This document shows, one piece after another, positions 57,764 to 64,000 of a DNA stretch of 64,000 nucleotides. This stretch comes from Bacillus sp. ISL-34 (GTDB taxonomy: Bacteria; Bacillota; Bacilli; Bacillales; DSM-1321). Within the stretch, counting starts at the first letter, position 1, and the number at the start of each line of letters is the position of its first letter. The notes beneath the pieces were generated by a model, which searched no databases, was not told the origin of the DNA, and was given only the letters and a program-made list of their open reading frames with translations. Location: NCBI RefSeq assembly GCF_018613325.1, contig NZ_JAGGQJ010000003.1, positions 144,498 through 208,497 on the forward strand, given 5' to 3'. Both the position numbers and the translations under genes were made by a program.

Positions 57764-57792
57764 ATTATATTAAAAGAAAGCTATTACAGCAA
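57764..57792 (-). promoter_or_regulatory. Probable sigma-A promoter of lcfB
   Basis: Minus strand TTGCTG, 17-base spacer, TATAAT. Perfect -10, weak -35. Confidence 0.5.
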
Positions 57793-57830
57793 CAATTTTA
57801 TCCAAATTCAAGTAATTACTGTCATTATTA

Positions 57831-57872
57831 GGCACAAAAGCCGTCCTATTAAGTCGGGACGGCTTTTGTGCC
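57831..57872 (-). terminator. Terminator after lplJ
   Basis: Perfect 16-bp stem GGCACAAAAGCCGTCC / GGACGGCTTTTGTGCC directly behind the lplJ stop. Confidence 0.82.
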
Positions 57873-58862
57873 TTAATATATTAGTGCCAATATTTCTTCT
57901 TTCGTTACATTGCCAAAATAATGACGAACATCGGTCTCATCTAGTACCCTGCTGATTGCTTCCTTTTCATAACGTGTTCCAGTAAGCTTTTGTTCAATAT
58001 CCGCAACCTCTCCGACCCCGAAGAAATCGCCGTAGATTTTACAATTTTCAATGATTCCCCTGTTCACTTCAAGGCGGATATCAACAGATCCCACAGGGAA
58101 TCTATGTGAGTTTTGCAAGTTGAATTTAGGTGATTTTCCGTAATTCCACTCCCAGTTTTGATACCTATCTTCCGAGATTTTGTGAATTTTCTCCCAATCC
58201 GTCTCCGTTAAAATATACTCTGTAACCTTACCGCTATCTTTGAAAATATTTTGCAGGAGGAATGAACGGAATTCTTCAACTGACATCGGTTCTTTTAAGA
58301 AATCAGCGATATTACCGACACGGCTTCTTATCGATTTAATCCCTTTGGACTCAATTTTATCTTTTTTCACTTTTAAAGCGGATACAATGTGATCCATTTC
58401 TGATTGAAACAGCAATGTCCCATGACTGAACATCCTGCCCTTCGTTGAAAACATTGCATTTCCCGAAATCTTCTTTCCTTCAGCCAAAATATCGTTACGG
58501 CCGCTCAATTCAGCATGTATTCCCAGTTTCTCGAGCGTTTCCACGACAGGCTGGGTGAATTTCTTGAAGTTATGGAAACTATCCCCATCATCTCTCGTAA
58601 TGAAACTGAAATTGAGATTCCCCAGGTCATGATAAACCGCTCCACCCCCGGAAAGGCGGCGAACAACTGTAATGCCATTTCCATCTACATAATCGGAATT
58701 GATTTCTTCAATCGTATTTTGATTTCTTCCTATGATGATTGAAGGACGATTAATGTAAAAAAGAAGATAGGTTTCATCTATATTTAAATGTTTAAGCGCA
58801 TATTCTTCGATGGCAAGGTTTATTCTTGGATCTGTAATTCCCTTATTATCAATAAAAAGCAC
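57873..58862 (-). CDS. lplJ: Lipoate-protein ligase LplJ
   Basis: 329 residues. Attaches lipoate to E2 subunits or GcvH using ATP. Motifs RRLSGGGAVYHDLGNLNFSF, KISGNAMFSTKGRMFSHGTLL (adenylate and catalytic lysine region) and the small C-terminal domain are intact. Starts with GTG, preceded by AAGGAGG. Order lcfB-lplJ-yhfI-yhfH follows B. subtilis. Confidence 0.93.
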   Translation of the reverse strand: MLFIDNKGITDPRINLAIEEYALKHLNIDETYLLFYINRPSIIIGRNQNTIEEINSDYVDGNGITVVRRLSGGGAVYHDLGNLNFSFITRDDGDSFHNFKKFTQPVVETLEKLGIHAELSGRNDILAEGKKISGNAMFSTKGRMFSHGTLLFQSEMDHIVSALKVKKDKIESKGIKSIRSRVGNIADFLKEPMSVEEFRSFLLQNIFKDSGKVTEYILTETDWEKIHKISEDRYQNWEWNYGKSPKFNLQNSHRFPVGSVDIRLEVNRGIIENCKIYGDFFGVGEVADIEQKLTGTRYEKEAISRVLDETDVRHYFGNVTKEEILALIY

Positions 58863-58903
58863 AGTTGTTCCTCCTTGTAGACTTCATATCCCAGATGTTT
58901 CAT

Positions 58904-59638
58904 TTATAGTTGGAATTCAAGATTGGTTTTAGCAACAGCTATTTCCCTTTTGAATACCTCGGATGCTTCTTTTTTCAGTTGATCAAGATTCCCGTAATGA
59001 GGGAGATGAGTCAACAGCAAAAGCTGGACGTCAGCCTTTTCTGCCAGCATGCCAGCTTCCCTTGCCGTCATATGCCCCGCCTTTGAACCATCCATATCAC
59101 TGTAAAAGTTACTTTCACATAATAAAACATTTGCGTCTTTAGCAAAATCCGCAAGCTCATCCATATATGAACTGTCACCTGTGTAAACTATCGAATGATT
59201 TTCAGCTTCAATCCTCATTGCAAAACAAGCGACTGGATGTTTTGTTTTCATGAACGTAAATTTACAAGGTCCAATGGTTAAGGGTTGATCAGCAGAGTAG
59301 GCGATCCCCTTTGTCACGTCTTTATAAGTTAACTTACCAAATTCGACTTCGTCCAAATCATGACCATAAATAGGAATGGTCCTTTTTTCGCTGCCCAATA
59401 TCTGCTGTATGAACGCAGCGTGCTGCAGGACACCAATATCCGCTACATGATCCGGATGATAGTGGGATAATACAACTGCACCAAGATCCTCCGGCTTCAT
59501 ATGGTTTTGCAGCTGTGATAGAACACCGCTGCCACAATCAAGCAGAATGCGAAAATCTTCGTATTCAAGCAAATAGCCGGAACTTGCCTCATTTTTAGCT
59601 GGATAACCGCCCCAGCAGCCAATTACGGTGATTTTCAT
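58904..59638 (-). CDS. yhfI: MBL-fold hydrolase, RNase Z-like (YhfI)
   Basis: 244 residues. Zinc motif SHYHPDH, then KHPVACFAMRI, YTGDSS and a final THLPHYG give the RNase Z/YhfI-type metallo-beta-lactamase site. It lacks the exosite arm of true tRNase Z, so substrate is unknown. ATG after GAGAGGAG. Confidence 0.88.
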   Translation of the reverse strand: MKITVIGCWGGYPAKNEASSGYLLEYEDFRILLDCGSGVLSQLQNHMKPEDLGAVVLSHYHPDHVADIGVLQHAAFIQQILGSEKRTIPIYGHDLDEVEFGKLTYKDVTKGIAYSADQPLTIGPCKFTFMKTKHPVACFAMRIEAENHSIVYTGDSSYMDELADFAKDANVLLCESNFYSDMDGSKAGHMTAREAGMLAEKADVQLLLLTHLPHYGNLDQLKKEASEVFKREIAVAKTNLEFQL

Positions 59639-59727
59639 GCTTAGGCACTCCTCTCAATGACTTCCCCATTAATATAAACTATTCTTGCCCTTATTTCACC
59701 TTTTTTACTTATGTTATAAAACATTCA

Positions 59728-59756
59728 TTGACATTTAAAATCTGTTATAATACAAT
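59728..59756 (+). promoter_or_regulatory. Sigma-A promoter of yhfH
   Basis: TTGACA, 17-base spacer, TACAAT. Strong; about 45 bases upstream of the yhfH start. Confidence 0.7.
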
Positions 59757-59803
59757 AAAGCCATAGAAAAGCGAATAATAAAAAAATTCAGGAGATGATG
59801 TTC

Positions 59804-59932
59804 ATGATTCAAAGTAGTGTTGAGTTCTTTAAAAACCTGCCACCGAAACAATGCACGGAATGCGGAAAAAAAATTGAAGAACAGCACGAATGTTATGGAA
59901 ATCACTGTGATCATTGCCTTTCTGGAGAATAG
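59804..59932 (+). CDS. yhfH: YhfH family zinc-ribbon small protein
   Basis: 42 residues, SVEFFKNLPPKQCTECGKK and ending HCDHCLSGE. Two CxxC pairs (CTEC, CDHC) form a probable zinc ribbon, a YhfH hallmark. Three in-frame ATGs follow AGGAG; the last gives the usual spacing of nine bases. Function unknown. Divergent from yhfI. Confidence 0.88.
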   Translation: MIQSSVEFFKNLPPKQCTECGKKIEEQHECYGNHCDHCLSGE

Positions 59933-60004
59933 TAGTCTTGTGTTTCACCATCCGCTCCCAAATAGCAGGATGAATTCATATATGTTTCGGTTTCGCAGCT
60001 GAAA

Positions 60005-60060
60005 AACCCCAAATAAAAAGAAGAGGTACTGATCGGTATCTCTTCTTTTTATTCGGGGTT
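60005..60060. terminator. Long hairpin terminator
   Basis: About 21-bp stem AACCCCAAATAAAAAGAAGAG paired across a short loop with its near-perfect complement; between yhfH and the convergent yhgD. Confidence 0.8.
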
Positions 60061-60089
60061 CATTGCATTTCAGCAAAAAAATAGAATTA

Positions 60090-60665
60090 TCACGTAACGG
60101 ATAATCCTTTGAATAAATATATTTTAAATAGTTCAGCAATTTCCTCTTTCTCTAATGGGGCATGGTTCCTTTCCCAATCGAAAATCAGGGCAAGGTACAT
60201 CTTTAGCATCAGGAAAGCTGTTATCTCTGGATCGCAAGGCTGTATATAGGACTTATCAATCGCTATTTTTAGTTTTTCCTTAATGTAGGAAACAATGGCT
60301 TCTTCCATTTCATTAACCATTTCCTGAACGGCCGGCGTACCAATTTCCCGCTCTTCCTGAAGAAGTTTCAAAGATAATTGATGTTCCTGCCTGAACTCCA
60401 GAATTCGATAAACGGCCCGATGCAGGTTTTCAAAAAAGGAGAGTTGGTCATCCAAAGATTGTTCCGCCTCATATTTCATTTCCTCTATCAACCGCTGAAC
60501 GATTTCTTTAAACAGCTCTTCTTTATTTTTATAAAAGGTATAAATGGTCCCTTTTCCCACATTGGCAATTTTAGCGACTTGATCCATCGTCGTTGCCTTA
60601 TATCCAAAAAGTGAAAACGACTTGGTCGCAGCTTCTAAAATTAATTTTTTACGATCAACAGACAT
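60090..60665 (-). CDS. yhgD: TetR-family regulator (YhgD)
   Basis: 191 residues. N-terminal HTH: KLILEAATKSFSLFGYKATTMDQVAKIANVGKGTIYTFYKNKEELF. The rest is an all-helical ligand domain. Lies beside hemH as yhgD does in B. subtilis (there after hemY). Ligand unknown. ATG after GAGGTGGGAA; a 27-residue N-terminal extension in the same frame was discarded. The 285 bases up to the hemH stop hold no recognisable gene. Confidence 0.85.
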   Translation of the reverse strand: MSVDRKKLILEAATKSFSLFGYKATTMDQVAKIANVGKGTIYTFYKNKEELFKEIVQRLIEEMKYEAEQSLDDQLSFFENLHRAVYRILEFRQEHQLSLKLLQEEREIGTPAVQEMVNEMEEAIVSYIKEKLKIAIDKSYIQPCDPEITAFLMLKMYLALIFDWERNHAPLEKEEIAELFKIYLFKGLSVT

Positions 60666-60950
60666 TTCCCACCTCAATCCTGACCAAACGGACAAAACAG
60701 TCATTATGTTCAACGATATCATACCAAAAATTTTCAGTCTTTTCAATTATATTTTCAATTTCTTAGAGAAACAATGGCCATCCTCGTAATTGGACAGCCA
60801 CTTTTCGAAATTAGGGTATTTATTTAAACCACCAAGGTCAAGTGAAAAGAAGGCACCGCTTTTCCAGGCGTATAACATATCTCAACTTCAAATGAAAATA
60901 TGTAGAGCACATTGCAAGCATGGTTAAACTGATTTTCTCCTATTGACTGA

Positions 60951-61886
60951 TCACTTTTCCTGTAATCTGTTTAAAATGATTGTGGCCAAAGCATCGATGA
61001 ATTCAGGTTTAACATTGGGCATATCCGGCCTATAATAGCCTGCACCAATCTCTTCCGTCACAACCTTACATTCATAATCGTTATCATAAAGGACTTCAAG
61101 GTGCTCGGCAACAAAGCCAACAGGAATATAAATGAAAGCTTTATAACCTTTTGCTTGATGAAGATCTCTGGTTAAATCCTGTACATCAGGTCCCAACCAT
61201 GGTTCAGGTGTTTGTCCAGCGCTTTGCCAGCCTACTGCATAATTAGTAACCCCTGCGCCTTCAGCAATCATGTCTGCCGTTTCTTTCAGTTGATTTGGAT
61301 ACGGATCACCTGATTGCAGGATTTTTTCAGGGAGGCTATGTGCCGACACAATCAAAGCGAAATTATCGCGTTCTTCCGAGGTCATTTTCCCGATTACTTC
61401 TTTTACTTGGTCTACCCAATATTGAATGAATTTTGGCTCATCATACCAGCTTTCAACGGATGTGATGGTCAGGTCCCCCAATTTAGCGGCTTCATCCTGG
61501 GCACGTCCATTATATGACTTCACGCTGAATGTTGAAAAATGCGGTGCCAATACTATACTGACCGCTTCTTTGATTCCATCTTCATGCATTTGTTTCACTG
61601 CGTCTTCAACAAAAGGTTCAATATGTTTCAATCCAAGATATACCTTGAATTCAACTTCCTCCTGAACGGAATTCAATTTCTTTTCAAGCGCTTCAGCTTG
61701 TCCTGCCGTTATTTTTGCAAGCGGGGATAAACCACCGATCGCTTCATATCTGCCTTTTAGGTCGGCAATCAATTCGTCGCTTGGCCGTCTCCCATGACGA
61801 ATATGTGTATAATATCTTTCAATATCCTCTTCAGTGTACGGAGTACCATAAGCCATGACTAAAAGGCCCATTTTTTTTCTTGCCAT
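60951..61886 (-). CDS. hemH: Coproporphyrin III / protoporphyrin ferrochelatase
   Basis: 311 residues. [31 protein letters not shown] start, active-site SAHSLPEKI with the conserved His, and [17 protein letters not shown] are intact. In Bacillus this enzyme (CpfC) inserts iron into coproporphyrin III. Start ATG after AAAAGAGGTG. 79 bases behind hemE; probably an operon. The usual next gene hemY is missing. Confidence 0.94.
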   Translation of the reverse strand: MARKKMGLLVMAYGTPYTEEDIERYYTHIRHGRRPSDELIADLKGRYEAIGGLSPLAKITAGQAEALEKKLNSVQEEVEFKVYLGLKHIEPFVEDAVKQMHEDGIKEAVSIVLAPHFSTFSVKSYNGRAQDEAAKLGDLTITSVESWYDEPKFIQYWVDQVKEVIGKMTSEERDNFALIVSAHSLPEKILQSGDPYPNQLKETADMIAEGAGVTNYAVGWQSAGQTPEPWLGPDVQDLTRDLHQAKGYKAFIYIPVGFVAEHLEVLYDNDYECKVVTEEIGAGYYRPDMPNVKPEFIDALATIILNRLQEK

Positions 61887-61965
61887 GATGTTACACCTCT
61901 TTTAAAGATTTCATTCCTTTTATTGTGCATCCAATTAAGTATTTTTAGCAAATGGTTCGCTCACC

Positions 61966-63009
61966 TTATTTCATTTTTGATGAATATTCATGAATGAATG
62001 CGGTCAGCCTCTTCAGTGTTTCCGGATTTACGGAAGGGAAAACCCCATGTCCAAGATTAAAGATGTAGCCGTCCTGTTCCATGCCCTGATCCAGGATCCT
62101 TTTCGTCCGTTCTTCTATGACATCCCATGATGATAATAGCAGGGCAGGATCAAGATTACCTTGTACCGTTTTCTGTATTCCCATTTGTCTTGCTTCTGTA
62201 ATTGGCAGTCTCCAATCGAGCCCGACTACATCAATAGGAAGATCATTCCACTCAAGTGCCAAGTGACTTGCGCCGACCCCGAACATGATTAGCGGTACAT
62301 TTTCTTCACGCAATGATGAAAAGATGCGATTCATGATCGGCTTGATGAATACGCGGTAATCTTCAACGTTCAAAGCACCCACCCATGAATCAAAGATTTG
62401 GATGGCTTTAACGCCGGCTTTAATTTGTGACTTGACGTAGATGATGATCATATCCGCTAACTTATCCATTAATGCAAACCATGCCTTTGGCTCGGTATAC
62501 ATGAAAGCTTTCGTCTTATTGTAGTTTTTGGAGGGGCCGCCTTCAATCATGTATGAAGCAATGGTGAACGGTGCCCCGGAGAAACCGATCAAAGGGACGG
62601 ACAATTGCTCGGTGGTCAATAATTTAATCGTGTCCAACACATATGGGATGTCTTTCTCTGGGTTCAATTCACCTAATTTTTCAACATCTGTCACCGATTG
62701 GATCGGATTGGAGATGACTGGACCGATTCCGGACTTAATCTCAACATCGACACCAATGGCTGGTAGCGGTGTCATTATATCTTTATATAAAATCGCAGCG
62801 TCTACATCATATTGCTCAACTGGCAATCTCGTTACATAAGCGCATAACTCCGGCTGATGAGTTATTTCAAAAAGGGAGTACTTCTCTTTCAATTTACGGT
62901 ATTCCGGCTGTGAACGGCCGGCCTGACGCATATACCAAACAGGCACATGATCCGTTTTCTCTCCTCTTGCAGCTTTTAAAAATGTATCATTCGTAATTTC
63001 CTTAGACAT
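61966..63009 (-). CDS. hemE: Uroporphyrinogen decarboxylase
   Basis: 347 residues. [16 protein letters not shown] (active-site Arg motif) and [17 protein letters not shown] are diagnostic; the conserved [14 protein letters not shown] and FNLGHGVFP stretches are also seen. Converts uroporphyrinogen III to coproporphyrinogen III. First gene of hemE-hemH. ATG after AAAGGTGG. Confidence 0.95.
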   Translation of the reverse strand: MSKEITNDTFLKAARGEKTDHVPVWYMRQAGRSQPEYRKLKEKYSLFEITHQPELCAYVTRLPVEQYDVDAAILYKDIMTPLPAIGVDVEIKSGIGPVISNPIQSVTDVEKLGELNPEKDIPYVLDTIKLLTTEQLSVPLIGFSGAPFTIASYMIEGGPSKNYNKTKAFMYTEPKAWFALMDKLADMIIIYVKSQIKAGVKAIQIFDSWVGALNVEDYRVFIKPIMNRIFSSLREENVPLIMFGVGASHLALEWNDLPIDVVGLDWRLPITEARQMGIQKTVQGNLDPALLLSSWDVIEERTKRILDQGMEQDGYIFNLGHGVFPSVNPETLKRLTAFIHEYSSKMK

Positions 63010-63280
63010 TAATATCCACCTTTCAAGCAGTCACGTTTCTATTTTTATTCATTACCTACATAGAATATCAGAAGGATGTTGAATTTGAAATCGAATCTCC
63101 TTAAACTATAGCTTTTTCTATAATAGAAGTATAGCCAACCTATATATTTGTCAGAAAATCGACGTTTTTATAAAAATCTTACCGGTTTACAAGCCTAATG
63201 GTTGGTTTGGAAATGGTAAAAGCACTAGTCATTGAGTAAAATGGGTATACAGGTACTAAATAGAAATTGGAGGGGAATTT

Positions 63281-63796
63281 ATGAATGTATTCATCACATC
63301 AGGCACTTACGATTTTTTGAAAATCAAAAAAGATAAGCACCCGAATGAAAAAATATTACTTATGCAAAATCCTGACACAGCAGTACTTTTACATGAAACA
63401 ACAGGTAAAACGATCTTCAGCTCTCCACGTAAGTATGAAGTAGTTGATGGGAAAGGAAACCTTCAGGATCATGGGTATGTTGTCATGAACAACATCCCTG
63501 TAAGTGAAGAAGGAAGGCCGGTATTCGAACATCGTTTTAAAAACAGGGCCGGATTCATTGAAAATGAACCTGGTTTCGTCGCACTTCGTGTACTGCGGCC
63601 AATCAACTCTGAAACTTATGTAATTCTAACGATTTGGGAGAAACAAGCCGATTTCCTGAACTGGAAGAATTCCAGTTCCTTTAAGATGGCGCATAACAGC
63701 GACTCCAAAGCTCCCGTTACGAATTCCAGCCAGAAGATGTTTTCAGGTGAAGCCTATGTAACGCAATATACATTGGTGAAGGATTCCGAAGAATAA
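63281..63796 (+). CDS. hmoB: Heme-degrading monooxygenase HmoB
   Basis: 171 residues. C-terminal antibiotic-biosynthesis monooxygenase (ABM) domain: FVALRVLRPINSETYVILTIWEKQADFLNWKNSSSF, followed by His in MAHNS. N-terminal 60 residues are a family extension. YhgC/HmoB of B. subtilis lies beside hemE and cleaves heme, releasing iron. ATG after GGAGGGG. Opposite strand from hemE with a 270-base shared upstream region where no Fur box was confidently seen. Confidence 0.88.
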   Translation: MNVFITSGTYDFLKIKKDKHPNEKILLMQNPDTAVLLHETTGKTIFSSPRKYEVVDGKGNLQDHGYVVMNNIPVSEEGRPVFEHRFKNRAGFIENEPGFVALRVLRPINSETYVILTIWEKQADFLNWKNSSSFKMAHNSDSKAPVTNSSQKMFSGEAYVTQYTLVKDSEE

Positions 63797-63815
63797 TCCA
63801 TTCTTGCTTAATAAA

Positions 63816-63842
63816 AGGCCCATCCTCTAAAAGGATGGGCCT
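63816..63842 (+). terminator. Terminator after hmoB
   Basis: Perfect 11-bp stem AGGCCCATCCT / AGGATGGGCCT. Confidence 0.8.
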
Positions 63843-63854
63843 CAGTTTGTAGAC

Positions 63855-63892
63855 AAAAGGGGTTCGGAATTAAAAAATTCCGAGCCCCTTTT
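63855..63892. repeat. 17-bp inverted repeat near the window edge
   Basis: AAAAGGGGTTCGGAATT / AATTCCGAGCCCCTTTT (one wobble), behind GTTTGTAGACA. A second hairpin AGGGCTC / GAGCCCT follows at 63929-63945. Such nested hairpins often flank insertion sequences. Confidence 0.6.
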
Positions 63893-63950
63893 GAAATTCC
63901 TTTGAATTTTGGCCCAAGGTTGAGAGATAGGGCTCTACGAGCCCTCTATG

Positions 63951-64000
63951 TTAGGCCATTTTTGGACCTTGCCATGTCCAATTGGCCATCTTCTTTAAAT
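63951..64000 (-). mobile_element. Possible transposase C-terminus at window edge
   Basis: A minus-strand frame open to the edge ends KKMANWTWQGPKMA before TAA. Together with the hairpin-rich end sequence it suggests the 3' end of an insertion-sequence transposase gene, perhaps an IS1182-like element. Only 15 codons are visible, so this is weak. Confidence 0.3.

Noticed and set aside
60747..60950. Possible hemY remnant between yhgD and hemH
   Set aside because: Read in all frames, I see no FAD-binding or other HemY motif, so a remnant cannot be claimed.

Overview
The window is a gene-dense, moderately AT-rich chromosomal segment of an aerobic, spore-forming member of the Bacillaceae. Evidence is the complete gerPABCDEF spore-coat operon, comK, B. 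subtilis-type arg/carAB and addBA operons, strong purine-rich ribosome binding sites with frequent TTG/GTG starts, and gene order matching B. subtilis blocks yjzC-argF..argC, yitW-V-U, yitT/yitS, asnO-yisN-yisL, gerP, addAB, sip-yhjE-yhjD, comK-yhzC, yhfN, lcfB-lplJ-yhfI-yhfH and yhgD-hemH-hemE-hmoB. The whole window reads as a condensed, reversed copy of that part of the B. subtilis map, with insertions and losses. A Peribacillus-like species is my inference; no rRNA or other phylogenetic marker is present.

Layout. 1-10300: end of an IclR-type regulator, yjzC, and the arginine operon argCJBD-carAB-argF (minus strand), with a sigma-A promoter overlapped by an ARG box. 10300-12500: fnr (Fe-S oxygen sensor) and moaA (molybdopterin synthesis), a small anaerobic island. 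12500-18400: yit genes (SufT-like yitW, hydrolase yitV, riboflavin phosphatase yitU, small proteins, a KGG-repeat stress protein, yitT, DegV/yitS, yitK). 18600-20100: a stress-type SDR dehydrogenase and a broken metallo-hydrolase. 20190-28340: a maltodextrin locus with a LacI-type regulator, oligo-1,6-glucosidase, a membrane-anchored GH13 protein whose catalytic residues are all replaced, a lipoprotein solute-binding protein with no permease beside it, and a divergent neopullulanase; a consensus cre site lies between the last two. 28380-38200: asnO, yisN, yisL, a DUF418 membrane protein, an MFS transporter, an acyl-CoA synthetase pseudogene with an in-frame stop, and gerPA-F. 38230-48200: a lone trpB, addB-addA, signal peptidase I and a TVP38-type membrane protein. 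48400-52000: yhjD, a decay zone (frameshifted membrane protein, remnants of a ComEC-like hydrolase/DUF3006 module in two copies), comK and yhzC. 52000-60000: a second YitT-type protein, M48 protease yhfN, an atypical LuxR-type response regulator, an HD hydrolase, lcfB with a perfect FadR operator, lplJ, yhfI, yhfH. 60000-63800: yhgD, hemH, hemE (hemY absent from its usual place) and hmoB. The last 150 bases look like the edge of a mobile element.

Most of the window is conserved housekeeping. The least explained parts are the catalytically dead GH13 protein next to an orphan sugar-binding lipoprotein, the response regulator with a degenerate receiver pocket, and the decaying modules near comK. 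No tRNA, rRNA, CRISPR array or prophage was seen. Functional names rest on recognised family motifs and remembered B. subtilis gene order; no searches were run.
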